A DNA stretch of 11,166 bases from contig JAFGPY010000037.1 of assembly GCA_016935955.1 (NCBI GenBank), forward strand, positions 1 through 11,166, read 5' to 3'. Below the pieces are notes generated by a model. It was not told the DNA's origin and searched no databases. It saw only the letters and a program-made list of their open reading frames with translations. The stretch comes from Planctomycetota bacterium. Lineage in GTDB: Bacteria; Planctomycetota; Phycisphaerae; FEN-1346; JAACEH01. A program made the translations under genes and the position numbers. Position 1 is the first letter of the stretch; each line of letters starts with the position of its first letter. Shown in pieces: positions 1 to 6,917 of this stretch.

Positions 1-990
1 GATCGGCGTGAACAGCAGGCTGTGGATGCCGAGCATGTGGTAGACCGGCCCGCTGTAGAAGTCCACGTTGCAGGCGATGCCCTTCTCGCCGGTCATGACG
101 TTCTCGATGATCTCGCACATGTCGATCCACCGGGTCTGCCCCGAGGCGTCGGCCAGTTCGCGGGCCAGGCGGCGAAGGATTACGGCCCGCGGATCGATCA
201 CTTTGTAGACCGCGTGGCCGAAGCCCATGACCCGCTGCTTCTTGGCCAGCAGGTCCTTGATGTAGGCTTCCGCGCGATCGGGTCGGTCGATTTCCTGGAG
301 CATTTCCATGACGGCCGTGTTGGCGCCGCCGTGCAACCGGCCGCGAAGCGTCCCGATGGCCGTCGTCACCGCGCTATAGATGTCCGACAGCGTCGAGGCC
401 GTGATCCGCGCCGAGAATGTCGAGGCGTTGAACCCGTGGTCCAGGTGCATCACCAGGCAGGCGTTGAAGACCTTCGACTGCAGCTCCGTGGGCTCCTCGC
501 CCTTGAGCATGTAGAGGAAGTTGGCGGCATGGTCGAGCTTGGCGTGCGGCTCGATGAGTTCCTCGTCGATGCGCAGCCGCCACTGGGCGGCGATGATCGA
601 CGCCAGCTTGGCCGTCATCCTCTCGCAGACTTCGAGGGTCACGTTCTCGTTGGCCCGGTCGGCCTTCTGGTCCAGCAGGCCCGCGGCGCTGACGGCCGTC
701 CGCAGCAGCGACATCGGCTGGGCGCCCTTCGGCAACGTCCGCAGGATCTTCTTCATCGGCTCTTCGAGCGGACGCGTCAGACGGAAGCTGGCCTTCATGT
801 CCATCAACTCGACCTTCGTCGGCAGATAGCCGTGCCACAGCAGGTAGGCCGATTCCTCGAAGCTGATGTTCTCGGCCAGTTCCTCGATCGGGTAGCCGCG
901 ATAGATCAGCTTGCCCGCCTCGCCGTCCACGTGGCTCAGCTTGCTGTCATTGACGATGACGTTGCGTAGACCTTCGGCGCGTTCTGTCAT
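1..990 (-). CDS. gltA: Citrate synthase (C-terminus beyond window edge)
   Basis: Condenses oxaloacetate and acetyl-CoA to citrate, the entry step of the TCA cycle, in the cytoplasm. The 330 residues present contain the three catalytic residues of the family: His220 in HGGAN, His259 in GFGHAVYK and Asp310 in NVDFYSG. The frame is open through base 1, so roughly 40-50 C-terminal residues are missing compared with the usual length of about 370-430; this is an edge effect, not a truncation. The start is the ATG at 988-990, preceded by a strong Shine-Dalgarno GGGAGGAG (998-1005) at 7-nt spacing. It lies 273 bp downstream of gdhA on the same strand but has its own candidate promoter near 1169-1177. 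The short N-terminus (Asn-Asp-Ser-Lys-Leu-Ser, then GEAGKLIYRGYPIEELAE) fits the compact citrate / 2-methylcitrate synthase type. A 2-methylcitrate synthase role cannot be excluded, but no prp genes are adjacent. Confidence 0.94.
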   Translation of the reverse strand, partial: MTERAEGLRNVIVNDSKLSHVDGEAGKLIYRGYPIEELAENISFEESAYLLWHGYLPTKVELMDMKASFRLTRPLEEPMKKILRTLPKGAQPMSLLRTAVSAAGLLDQKADRANENVTLEVCERMTAKLASIIAAQWRLRIDEELIEPHAKLDHAANFLYMLKGEEPTELQSKVFNACLVMHLDHGFNASTFSARITASTLSDIYSAVTTAIGTLRGRLHGGANTAVMEMLQEIDRPDRAEAYIKDLLAKKQRVMGFGHAVYKVIDPRAVILRRLARELADASGQTRWIDMCEIIENVMTGEKGIACNVDFYSGPVYHMLGIHSLLFTPI

Positions 991-997
991 TGGAGAA

Positions 998-1005
998 CTC
1001 CTCCC
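998..1005 (-). promoter_or_regulatory. Ribosome binding site of gltA
   Basis: GGGAGGAG on the minus strand, 7 nt before the ATG at 990. It is the strongest Shine-Dalgarno match in the window and fixes the citrate synthase start. Confidence 0.8.
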
Positions 1006-1113
1006 AACATTACGGTTTCGTGGACCCCGGCCGCCGCGCTCCGCTTGCAGGCGGGCAGATAAGCCGGGTGAAACCTGGGTCGGCAAACGGCCTCTCGTGA
1101 CGGTCCCCATGGG

Positions 1114-1138
1114 CCGCTTGACCTTCGCCTCAAAGCGG
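1114..1138 (-). other. Hairpin in the gltA leader
   Basis: Arms CCGCTTGA (1114-1121) and TCAAAGCGG (1130-1138) pair over 8 bp with one bulged base, around an 8-nt loop. They lie inside the presumed gltA 5' leader. No T-tract follows on the minus strand, so a plain terminator is unlikely. The rest of 991-1263 shows no coding potential. Confidence 0.3.
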
Positions 1139-1168
1139 GCGGGCCGATGAAGCTCGATTGCCGCAAAC

Positions 1169-1177
1169 AGTATACCA
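1169..1177 (-). promoter_or_regulatory. Extended -10 promoter element for gltA
   Basis: The minus strand reads TGG-TATACT: an extended -10 (TGn) followed by TATACT (1169-1174). No consensus -35 lies at 17 bp, which is tolerated by extended -10 promoters. Transcription would start near 1162 and give a leader of about 170 nt before gltA. Inferred by motif only. Confidence 0.5.
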
Positions 1178-1263
1178 CGAGAATTCCGGGTTTTCCACAA
1201 CCCGAAAAGCCGGGAAAACTACCAGTTCGCCGTCTCCCGGCCCACCGGAGCCCGTGGGGGGCC

Positions 1264-2532
1264 TCACTGCGCCCCGCGGCGGACCGTGGCCTCGGCCACG
1301 CGCTCGATGGCGATACGGTAGGCCGCCTCGCGGAGCGTGCACTTGTACTCATGGGCCACGGCCGAAACCCGGGCGTAGGCCGACGTCATGATGCGGTGCA
1401 ACTCCTTGTCCACCTGCTCGGCCGTCCAGTAGAACTCCTGGCGGTTCTGCACCCACTCGAAGTAGCTGACCGTCACGCCGCCGGCGTTGCAGAGAACGTC
1501 GGGGACGACCAGCACCTTGCGCGAGGCCAGAGCCTCGTCGGCTCGCGGCGTTGTCGGACCGTTGGCGCCTTCGGCGATCATGCGGGCCTTGACCGCCTTG
1601 ACATTGTCGTCGGTGATGCTGTTCTCCAGGGCCGCAGGAACCAGAATGTCCACATCCAGTTCCAGCACGGCGTCGCGTTCCATCTTCTCGGCCCCCGGGA
1701 ATCCAACAACCGAGCCGGATTTTTCGGTGTGCTCGATCAGAGCCGGGACGTCCAACCCTTGTTTGCAATAAACCGCGCCGTGCACGTCACTGGCCGCAAC
1801 GACCTTGCAGCCGTCGTCGAACAGGAACTGGGCGGCACTGGCGCCCACCTTGCCGAAGCCCTGGACGGCGGCCGTGGTGCCTTTGAGCTTGATGCCGTGC
1901 TCGCGGGCCGCTTCCTCGATGCAGAAGACCACGCCGCGCCCCGTGGCCGCGCGGCGACCCTGCGAGCCGCCGATGCTTACGGGCTTGCCCGTGACGATGC
2001 CGCGGTCGTACTTGCCGTGGATCATCCGCCAGGCGTCCATGATCCAGGTCATCTCGCGTTCGCCCGTGCCCACGTCGGGGGCCGGAATGTCTTTGTCGTG
2101 GCCGATGTCGTTGCGAAGAATGATGGCGTACCGCTTGGTCAGCCGCTCTTTCTCGTTCACGTTCAGTGTGTCGTAGTCCACAGCCACGGCGCCCTTGGCC
2201 CCGCCAAAGGGAATGTCCACCACGGCCGTCTTCAGGTACATCCAGAACGCCAGGGCCTTGCAGTGGTCAAGCGTGCCCGACGGATGGAACCGCAGCCCGC
2301 CCTTGTACGGGCCGCGATCGTCGTTGAACTGCACGCGGCTGGCCGTGAAGGACCGGATTGAACCGTCGTCGCACGTCACGCTCAGGCGGAACTCAATCGA
2401 CCGGTCGGGCGTCGTCAGCCGCTCTTCCAGGTTCAGCCCCGGATAGCGGCCGTTCAGGTCGACCGCCTCGGCGTAACGCAGGAACGTTTCCTTGGCCAGC
2501 TTGTACGGATTGCGGTTGTTGCCACTGCTCAT
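1264..2532 (-). CDS. gdhA: Glutamate dehydrogenase (Glu/Leu/Phe/Val dehydrogenase family)
   Basis: Interconverts glutamate with 2-oxoglutarate plus ammonia using NAD(P). The 422 residues match the usual hexameric GDH length. Substrate-site lysines are visible as Lys77 in PYKGGLR and the catalytic Lys113 in PFGGAKGA. The catalytic Asp153 lies in PAPDVGT, followed by TGKP-S-GGS (181-190). The Rossmann glycine motif GFGKVG spans 225-230, and the C-terminal [12 protein letters not shown] motif is present. Cofactor choice cannot be read safely from the sequence. The start at 2532 (MSSGNN) is preferred over an in-frame ATG at 2583 because GAGGG sits 7 nt upstream and family homology begins only at [10 protein letters not shown]; the 17 extra residues look non-family. 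The gene is divergent from copA. No convincing sigma70 promoter was found on this strand (only a weak TTGCGG / TTGAAT pair). The product feeds 2-oxoglutarate metabolism, as does gltA downstream. Confidence 0.95.
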   Translation of the reverse strand: MSSGNNRNPYKLAKETFLRYAEAVDLNGRYPGLNLEERLTTPDRSIEFRLSVTCDDGSIRSFTASRVQFNDDRGPYKGGLRFHPSGTLDHCKALAFWMYLKTAVVDIPFGGAKGAVAVDYDTLNVNEKERLTKRYAIILRNDIGHDKDIPAPDVGTGEREMTWIMDAWRMIHGKYDRGIVTGKPVSIGGSQGRRAATGRGVVFCIEEAAREHGIKLKGTTAAVQGFGKVGASAAQFLFDDGCKVVAASDVHGAVYCKQGLDVPALIEHTEKSGSVVGFPGAEKMERDAVLELDVDILVPAALENSITDDNVKAVKARMIAEGANGPTTPRADEALASRKVLVVPDVLCNAGGVTVSYFEWVQNRQEFYWTAEQVDKELHRIMTSAYARVSAVAHEYKCTLREAAYRIAIERVAEATVRRGAQ

Positions 2533-2732
2533 CGTCAGACCCTCACACAAGAGTTCCCGGGGTTCACTTGGCTCGGCTCTCATCTGCCTGCCCTATTCAA
2601 CAGTAACAACGACACATCCGCAATGCACTGCCTCACGATTCGTTTGCACATTTCACACGACACCGCCTCTCATGCAAGACCGCCGGCCGCCGAAGGTTCG
2701 GATTTCGCAGCGCGTCTCGTCGCGTGGCGTCA

Positions 2733-2761
2733 TTGTCCTGCGACCGCCGGTCCCCTAGAAT
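2733..2761 (+). promoter_or_regulatory. Sigma70-type promoter for copA
   Basis: TTGTCC (2733-2738), a 17-bp spacer and TAGAAT (2756-2761). Start of transcription is expected near 2768, about 29 nt before the copA ATG. The spacer is normal length, unlike the 19-20 bp spacers of MerR/CueR-activated copper promoters, so repression rather than DNA-twisting activation is the likelier control. Confidence 0.6.
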
Positions 2762-2773
2762 GCATAGAGGGGA
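2751..2773. promoter_or_regulatory. Inverted repeat over the copA -10 (possible operator)
   Basis: TCCCCT (2751-2756) and AGGGGA (2768-2773) are perfect inverted arms around an 11-nt centre. They bracket the -10 box and the expected start site. C-run/G-run half sites next to a copper exporter recall CsoR-type operators, but the 11-nt centre is wider than usual, so the regulator is only a guess. Confidence 0.4.
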
Positions 2774-2796
2774 GACACGAGTTTCGCGGAGCCGCA

Positions 2797-5064
2797 ATGA
2801 ACGCCGACGACGCCACACAAAACGTCACTCTGCAGCTCGGAGGCATGCACTGCGCCGGCTGTGCCGCCAATATCCAGAAAGCCCTCCGCAACGCCGAAGG
2901 CGTGGCCGAGGCCAATGTGAACTTTGCCGCCGCGGAGGCCGCCGTCCGGTTTCGCACAGGAGAGACCGACCCCGAGCAACTGGCGGCCGTGGTTCGTGCG
3001 GCCGGGTACCAGGCTTCCGTCGCCGACGACGAGGGTCGCGCCGCCGCAGAGCAACAGGCCGACGACGAGGCCGTGGCGGCGCGGCGGCGACTGCTGGTGG
3101 CCTGGGCCTTCACCGTCCCGATCATTCTGCTGATGGTGCCGCACATGCTCCTGGGCCTCATCCCGCACGGCCGGCCGATGCTCGTCTACGAGGCGGTGCT
3201 GGTGCTCCTGGCCTTGCCCGTTCTGGTCTGGGCCGGGGCCGCCACGTGGCGAAGCGCCCTGCGCAGCGCGCGGAACCTCACGCCGAACATGGACGTGCTG
3301 ATCGTCCTGGGCTCCGGGGCCGCATGGCTCACCGGGCCGCTGCACCTGGCCGGGCCGGCCGGAGCGAGTTTCGCAGGCGTGGCCGGCATGATCATGGCGT
3401 TCCACCTCACCGGCCGCCACCTGGAGGCCCGGGCTCGCGGCCGCGCGGGGCAGGCCATCCGCGCCCTGCTCGAACTCGGCGCCAAGACCGCCCGCGTCGT
3501 CCGTGACGGCGTCGAGACCGACGTGCCCGTCAACGAGGTCGCCCTCGGCGACGTGATGGTCGTGCGGCCCGGCGAGAAGATTCCCACCGACGGCGTAGTC
3601 GTGGACGGACGCAGCAGCGTGGACGAGTCGATGGTCACCGGCGAGTCGCGGCCCGTAGCCAAGAGCGAGGGCGACGAGGTGGTCGGCGCGACGGTCAACC
3701 AGACCGGGGCCCTCAGGGTCCGGGCCGCCAAGGTCGGGTCCGAGACGTTCCTGGCCCAGGTCGTGGCCCTGGTGCGCCAAGCCCAGGCCGGCAAGACCCC
3801 GGCCCAGGACCTGGCCGACCGCGTCACGTTGTGGTTCGTGCCGGCCGTCCTCGCCCTGAGCGCCGCGACGTTCGCCGCATGGCTCCTGGCGCCCGAGGCC
3901 ATGGCGTCGGTGGCCGAGCGCGTGCGACCGCTGATCCCATGGATTCCCGCCACGGAGCAGATCGGCCGCCTGTCCTCGGCGCTCTATGCCGCCGTGGCGG
4001 TGCTGGTGATCGCCTGCCCGTGCGCCATGGGCCTGGCCACGCCGACGGCCGTCATGGTCGCCACGGGCATGGGGGCGTCGCGCGGACTGCTTTTCCGTAG
4101 CGGCGCAGCCCTGGAGGTCCTTGGGCGGGCGCGGCTGGCGGTCTTCGATAAGACCGGCACGTTGACCGTCGGCAAGCCCACGGTGACCGATCTGCTCCCT
4201 GCCCCGGGCGTCGACGAGGACGAACTGCTCGGCGTGGCCGCCGGCGCGGAATCGTTGAGCGAGCATCCCCTGGCCGCCGCCGTGGTCGAGGCCGCGCGGC
4301 AGAGCGAGATTGAGCCGCTGAAGGTCAGCGACTTCGAGGCCCTGACCGGCCGCGGCGTGACCGGCGCCGACGGCGAAGGACGGACGATCCGTGTCGGCCG
4401 CGAGGACCTGCTCGCCGAGGCGGGCATCAACACGGCGTCCATGAACGATGCCGCAACCGGAATCCAGGGCAACGGACGCACGGTGATGTTCGTCTCGCGC
4501 GGCGAGCGGTTGCTGGGCGTGCTGGGCGTGGCCGACGCCCTGAAGCCGAGAACTGCCGAGGCGGTGGCCGACCTGCGGCGGCTGGGCGTCGAGGTGGCGA
4601 TGATCACCGGCGACAATCGGCCCACGGCCGAGGCCATCGCCCGGCAGGCAGGCATCGCGGAGGTAATGGCCGAAGTTTTGCCGCACGAGAAGGCCGAGGA
4701 GGTGCGGCGACTGCAGAGCACCCGTCGCGGTCCCGTGGCGATGATCGGCGACGGGATCAACGACGCCCCTGCCTTGGCGGCCGCGGACGTGGGCGTGGCC
4801 CTGGGCACCGGGACCGACGTGGCCATCGAGTCGGCCGATGTGACGCTGGTTCGCGGCGACCTAGCGGCGCTGGTGGCGGCCGTGCGCCTTTCGCGGGCCG
4901 CCTCGCGAATCATCCGTGAGAACCTCGGCTGGGCCTTCGGCTACAACCTCGTCGCCCTACCCCTGGCCGTGCTCGGGTTGCTGCACCCGGTGGTCGCCGA
5001 AATCGCCATGGCCACCAGCAGCCTGACCGTGGTGGGGAACTCGCTCCGGTTGAGACGGAAGTAG
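2797..5064 (+). CDS. copA: P1B-type Cu+-exporting ATPase (CopA)
   Basis: ATP-driven export of Cu+ (possibly Ag+) across the cytoplasmic membrane. The 755 residues run as follows: one N-terminal heavy-metal-associated domain (about 9-75) with the metal site GMHCAGC (Cys19, Cys22); transmembrane helices 1-4 (about 100-205); actuator motif TGE (281-283); TM5 (about 345-367); TM6 with the Cys407-Pro408-Cys409 metal site; phosphorylated Asp451 in DKTGT; His490-Pro491; GDGIND (651-656); and TM7-8 with Tyr716-Asn717 and Met738-x-x-Ser741-Ser742. The CPC, YN and MxxSS residues together define the Cu+-specific P1B-1 group. The start at 2797 is chosen because CGGAG lies 5 nt upstream and the HMA domain begins right after; the frame is open 58 codons further upstream but that would cross the promoter. 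The TM5-TM6 loop (about 370-393) is somewhat long. No copper chaperone or regulator gene is adjacent. Convergent with marC. Confidence 0.95.
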   Translation: MNADDATQNVTLQLGGMHCAGCAANIQKALRNAEGVAEANVNFAAAEAAVRFRTGETDPEQLAAVVRAAGYQASVADDEGRAAAEQQADDEAVAARRRLLVAWAFTVPIILLMVPHMLLGLIPHGRPMLVYEAVLVLLALPVLVWAGAATWRSALRSARNLTPNMDVLIVLGSGAAWLTGPLHLAGPAGASFAGVAGMIMAFHLTGRHLEARARGRAGQAIRALLELGAKTARVVRDGVETDVPVNEVALGDVMVVRPGEKIPTDGVVVDGRSSVDESMVTGESRPVAKSEGDEVVGATVNQTGALRVRAAKVGSETFLAQVVALVRQAQAGKTPAQDLADRVTLWFVPAVLALSAATFAAWLLAPEAMASVAERVRPLIPWIPATEQIGRLSSALYAAVAVLVIACPCAMGLATPTAVMVATGMGASRGLLFRSGAALEVLGRARLAVFDKTGTLTVGKPTVTDLLPAPGVDEDELLGVAAGAESLSEHPLAAAVVEAARQSEIEPLKVSDFEALTGRGVTGADGEGRTIRVGREDLLAEAGINTASMNDAATGIQGNGRTVMFVSRGERLLGVLGVADALKPRTAEAVADLRRLGVEVAMITGDNRPTAEAIARQAGIAEVMAEVLPHEKAEEVRRLQSTRRGPVAMIGDGINDAPALAAADVGVALGTGTDVAIESADVTLVRGDLAALVAAVRLSRAASRIIRENLGWAFGYNLVALPLAVLGLLHPVVAEIAMATSSLTVVGNSLRLRRK

Positions 5065-5080
5065 TGTCGGCGTCCGGCAC
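5064..5080 (+). terminator. Hairpin at the copA stop (weak terminator candidate)
   Basis: GTGTCGG (5064-5070) pairs with CCGGCAC (5074-5080), 7 bp including one G-T wobble, around a CGT triloop, starting on the last base of the copA stop. A second stem, GCCGC/GCGGC (5096-5109), follows. No T-tract is present, so intrinsic termination is uncertain; Rho or RNA 3'-end stabilisation is equally possible. Confidence 0.3.
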
Positions 5081-5160
5081 CTGCGTGCTCATCCGGCCGC
5101 CCCGGCGGCGCGAGGGTTAACAGCACATCCCTGAGAAACTCCGTGGTGCGATTCCCTTGA

Positions 5161-5173
5161 GGCCCCGCGGGCC
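5161..5173 (-). terminator. Hairpin after marC (weak terminator candidate)
   Basis: GGCCC (5161-5165) and GGGCC (5169-5173) form a perfect 5-bp stem with a 3-nt loop, 7 nt beyond the marC stop on the minus strand. There is no U-tract, so confidence is low. Confidence 0.25.
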
Positions 5174-5180
5174 GGAACAA

Positions 5181-5804
5181 TCAGGGCACGCCGCCCGCCG
5201 GGACGACGTGGAAGTTCATGTTCGCGAGGTAGAAGCCGACGCCCTGGCGGACCATCATCACGCCGATGCCCGCCAACAGGACCATAAGCACCTTGGAGAC
5301 GCCGCTGAGGACCTCGCGGCCGATGCGGGCCGAGAACCAGTGAGCCGCGCGCAGGGCCAGCCAGACCACGACGAGGTTTGCGGCCAGGGCCGCCAGCGTC
5401 ACGGCCTGGCCGTGTTGGGCCTGCATGAGGATGATGGTCGTCAGCAGGGCCGGACCGGCAATCAGCGGCGTGGCCAGCGGCACGATGCCCACGGCCGCAT
5501 CGTTGCGCCGCGTGCGCCGGCCCGAGGCCAGAATGTCGACGATGGCGTAGCAGAACAGCAGCAGCCCGCCGCCGATCTGGAAGTCCTGGACCTGGATCGA
5601 GAGCAGGCCGAAGATGGCCAGGCCCGAGAGTGTGAACGTGAAGGCGATGATGGCGCTGACGAGAGTGGCCTGATTGATGATGCGGTGTTGCCGGCGGAGG
5701 TCGATGTCGGACGTCATGCCGACGAAGACCGGCACCAGACCCGGTGCGTCGATGGCCACGAACAGCGGCACGAACGCCAGAGCCATTGCCTTGAGGAATT
5801 CCAT
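5181..5804 (-). CDS. MarC-family integral membrane protein
   Basis: A 207-residue protein of the MarC/YchE/YhgN family, whose transport substrate is unknown; the early claim that MarC causes multiple antibiotic resistance was withdrawn for E. coli. About six hydrophobic helices are seen (roughly 6-28, 44-67, 76-94, 104-127, 134-153, 168-190). Family-like motifs are FVAIDAPGLVPVFVGMT (15-31) and VPLATPLIAGPALLTT (108-123), the repeated proline-rich re-entrant-like segments of this fold. The ATG at 5804 is preferred over one at 5825 because TGGGAG (5815-5820) gives a Shine-Dalgarno at about 10 nt and family homology begins at MEFLKAM. A perfect TATAAT lies 64 bp upstream and an 8-bp hairpin occupies the leader. 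Convergent with copA; no functional link is evident. Confidence 0.9.
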   Translation of the reverse strand: MEFLKAMALAFVPLFVAIDAPGLVPVFVGMTSDIDLRRQHRIINQATLVSAIIAFTFTLSGLAIFGLLSIQVQDFQIGGGLLLFCYAIVDILASGRRTRRNDAAVGIVPLATPLIAGPALLTTIILMQAQHGQAVTLAALAANLVVVWLALRAAHWFSARIGREVLSGVSKVLMVLLAGIGVMMVRQGVGFYLANMNFHVVPAGGVP

Positions 5805-5827
5805 GGTGCAGACGCTCCCATACACGC

Positions 5828-5854
5828 TTCGCCCCGGACAACACCAGGGGCGAA
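5828..5854 (-). promoter_or_regulatory. Stable 8-bp hairpin in the marC leader
   Basis: TTCGCCCC (5828-5835) and GGGGCGAA (5847-5854) pair perfectly around an 11-nt loop. The hairpin lies between the marC -10 (5868-5873) and its ribosome binding site (5815-5820), at about +7 to +33 of the transcript. It could be an operator or an RNA leader structure; no known riboswitch class is recognised. Confidence 0.45.
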
Positions 5855-5867
5855 CGACGAACCGGCT

Positions 5868-5873
5868 ATTATA
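5868..5873 (-). promoter_or_regulatory. Consensus -10 box for marC
   Basis: Minus strand reads TATAAT, a perfect -10. The -35 region at 16-18 bp (around 5890-5897) is poor (GGTGGT-like), so activation or an upstream contact may be needed. Start is expected near 5861, giving a leader of about 57 nt. Confidence 0.55.
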
Positions 5874-5902
5874 CCGCGGGCCGCAGGCCTGACCACCCCG
5901 TA

Positions 5903-5911
5903 CTTCGAGAC
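5903..5911. repeat. 9-bp target-site duplication, left copy
   Basis: CTTCGAGAC directly abuts the left end of the 100-bp element; an identical copy abuts the right end at 6012-6020. Exact abutment on both sides is strong evidence of transposition. Confidence 0.85.
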
Positions 5912-6011
5912 GGGTGCATTAACGTTTCGGGGAAGCAGGGGCGAGACGCCCCTGCCACTCATGGGCAAGATGCCCATGCCACGGCACAGTCCCCAAACCG
6001 TTAATGCACCC
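5912..6011. mobile_element. 100-bp MITE-like element
   Basis: Perfect 13-bp terminal inverted repeats GGGTGCATTAACG (5912-5924) and CGTTAATGCACCC (5999-6011) end exactly at a 9-bp duplication of CTTCGAGAC. Inside are two tandem hairpins with identical AGA triloops: GCAGGGGCG/CGCCCCTGC (5935-5955, 9-bp stem) and CATGGGCA/TGCCCATG (5960-5978, 8-bp stem). The terminal homology continues imperfectly inward (TTTCGGGGA against GTTTGGGGA). There is no room for a transposase, so it must have been moved in trans. A 9-bp duplication is compatible with several IS groups (IS4, IS1, IS256, the IS903 branch of IS5), so the parent family is not assigned. On the minus strand it reads as Met-Gly-Ile-Leu-Pro-Met-Ser-Gly-Arg-Gly-Val-Ser-Pro, a peptide recalled from many spurious planctomycete proteins. 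Confidence 0.85.
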
Positions 6012-6020
6012 CTTCGAGAC
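6012..6020. repeat. 9-bp target-site duplication, right copy
   Basis: CTTCGAGAC, identical to 5903-5911, immediately follows the right terminal repeat. Confidence 0.85.
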
Positions 6021-6091
6021 ATTCGGACACGTGGACAGGCGCCGCAAACAGGACCCAACACGCGGCGACGGTCTGCGGACGAGGCAAGGGC

Positions 6092-6120
6092 TTGCCGCCG
6101 CGCGGTCGCTGCCGTAGGAT
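6092..6120 (+). promoter_or_regulatory. Sigma70-type promoter for the DUF2231 gene
   Basis: TTGCCG (6092-6097), a 17-bp spacer and TAGGAT (6115-6120). Start is expected near 6127, leaving a leader of about 47 nt before the GTG at 6174. The stretch 6021-6091 between this and the mobile element shows nothing recognisable. Confidence 0.55.
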
Positions 6121-6173
6121 AAACTCGACAACATTTTCCTGCCGTCCGGCATCCCTTGTGGAGGAACCCTCGC

Positions 6174-6641
6174 GTGGACAGTCTGCCCAACGTTCATCCG
6201 GCCGTCGTGCACTTTCCGATCGCCCTGCTGCTGGTCGCCGCCGTGCTCGACCTGGTGGCCATCTTCGCTCGGCGCGAGTCCCTGGCCCGCTGCGGCGGGC
6301 TGCTGCTGGTGCTTGCGGCCGCGGGGGGCCTGGTCGCCCTGCTGACGGGCTTTGCGGCCGAGGAGTCGGCCTCGCCGCTGGGCAACCCGGCCGCGGCCGG
6401 GGAGGCCCTGGAGCGGCACGAGATTGCGGCCATCGTCACCTTCGTCCTGACCGCCGTGCTGGCCGGATGGCGCCTGGTCGGCAAGTTGCAGTTGCCGCGC
6501 GGGGCGATGAAGTGGGTGTACGTCGTCCTGCTGCTGGCCGCAACGGTCGGCGTGGGCCTCACGGGCCACTTGGGCGGCACGCTGGTCTTCGACCACGGCA
6601 TGGGCGTGGCCGAGCCCGCGGCTACGGCATTTCACGATTGA
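6174..6641 (+). CDS. DUF2231-type four-helix membrane protein
   Basis: A 155-residue predicted inner-membrane protein. The N-terminal Val-His-Pro-Ala-Val-Val-His-Phe-Pro-Ile-Ala-Leu motif (His8, His13) opens helix 1 and is the hallmark of DUF2231. Four hydrophobic helices lie at about 12-32, 42-60, 84-101 and 114-131. Further histidines sit at helix ends: His82 in ERHE, His132 in TGHLGG and His141 in FDHGMGV. Their placement resembles heme-binding cytochrome-like bundles, but that is inference; the family has no proven function. The GTG at 6174 is chosen over a TTG at 6156 because GGAGGAA (6160-6166) sits 7 nt upstream of it. The gene stands alone, with its own promoter and a hairpin cluster after its stop. 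Confidence 0.85.
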   Translation: MDSLPNVHPAVVHFPIALLLVAAVLDLVAIFARRESLARCGGLLLVLAAAGGLVALLTGFAAEESASPLGNPAAAGEALERHEIAAIVTFVLTAVLAGWRLVGKLQLPRGAMKWVYVVLLLAATVGVGLTGHLGGTLVFDHGMGVAEPAATAFHD

Positions 6642-6658
6642 ATGTGCTCTGTCGACCG

Positions 6659-6739
6659 GCGGCATGGCCGCTAAAGCCCCCCGCACCACTGGGGGATCGA
6701 ACGGTTACGAACGTTCGTATCCCGCCGCAATGCGGCGGG
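6659..6739. repeat. Cluster of three hairpins and a 14-bp palindrome downstream of DUF2231
   Basis: Successive structures are GCGGC/GCCGC with an ATG triloop (6659-6671); CCCCC (about 6678-6682) with GGGGG (6691-6695); the perfect palindrome TACGAACGTTCGTA (6706-6719); and CCCGCCGC/GCGGCGGG with an AAT triloop (6721-6739, 8-bp stem). It begins 17 nt after the DUF2231 stop, so part of it may end that transcript, although no T-tract is present. It may also be another dispersed structured repeat; terminal repeats and target duplication were looked for and not found. The remainder up to 6917 shows no gene. Confidence 0.45.
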
Positions 6740-6917
6740 CTTGTGCGTGGCGCTCCTGATTCGGTTCGCGGCCGCCAAGTTGCTCGCGATCACAACTCCT
6801 GTGGTGACTGTCGGTTGCGTTCTTCGGGGACGCCGGCGAAGCGGCAACAGAAATGGCCGCACCTGTGTTGGGGGGCGGCCTTGGTGAGTCATGCCGGATC
6901 CAATCGGACCGGCCCAG

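Noticed and set aside
22..969. Long plus-strand open frame opposite citrate synthase
   Set aside because: It is the antisense shadow of a gene with intact catalytic motifs; its translation is His/Arg/Gly-rich with no family features, as GC-rich shadows are.
1147..2361. 404-codon plus-strand frame opposite gdhA
   Set aside because: Antisense shadow of glutamate dehydrogenase; no ribosome site and a compositionally biased product.
2533..2583. 17-residue N-terminal extension of glutamate dehydrogenase
   Set aside because: A purine-rich stretch precedes it, but the inner ATG has a better-placed GAGGG and family similarity starts after it.
2623..2796. N-terminal extension of CopA by 58 residues
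   Set aside because: It would pass over the TTGTCC/TAGAAT promoter and adds no domain, whereas the ATG at 2797 has a ribosome site and leads straight into the metal-binding domain.
2755..4686. 643-codon minus-strand frame opposite copA
   Set aside because: Very long because of high GC3 in copA, but low-complexity His/Gly/Arg-rich and without any domain.
5157..6122. 321-codon plus-strand frame across marC and the MITE
   Set aside because: Shadow of marC continuing through a non-coding repeat; no coding features.
5714..6190. 158-codon minus-strand frame containing the GILPM-type peptide
   Set aside because: It is the translated MITE joined to out-of-frame marC sequence; no ribosome site.
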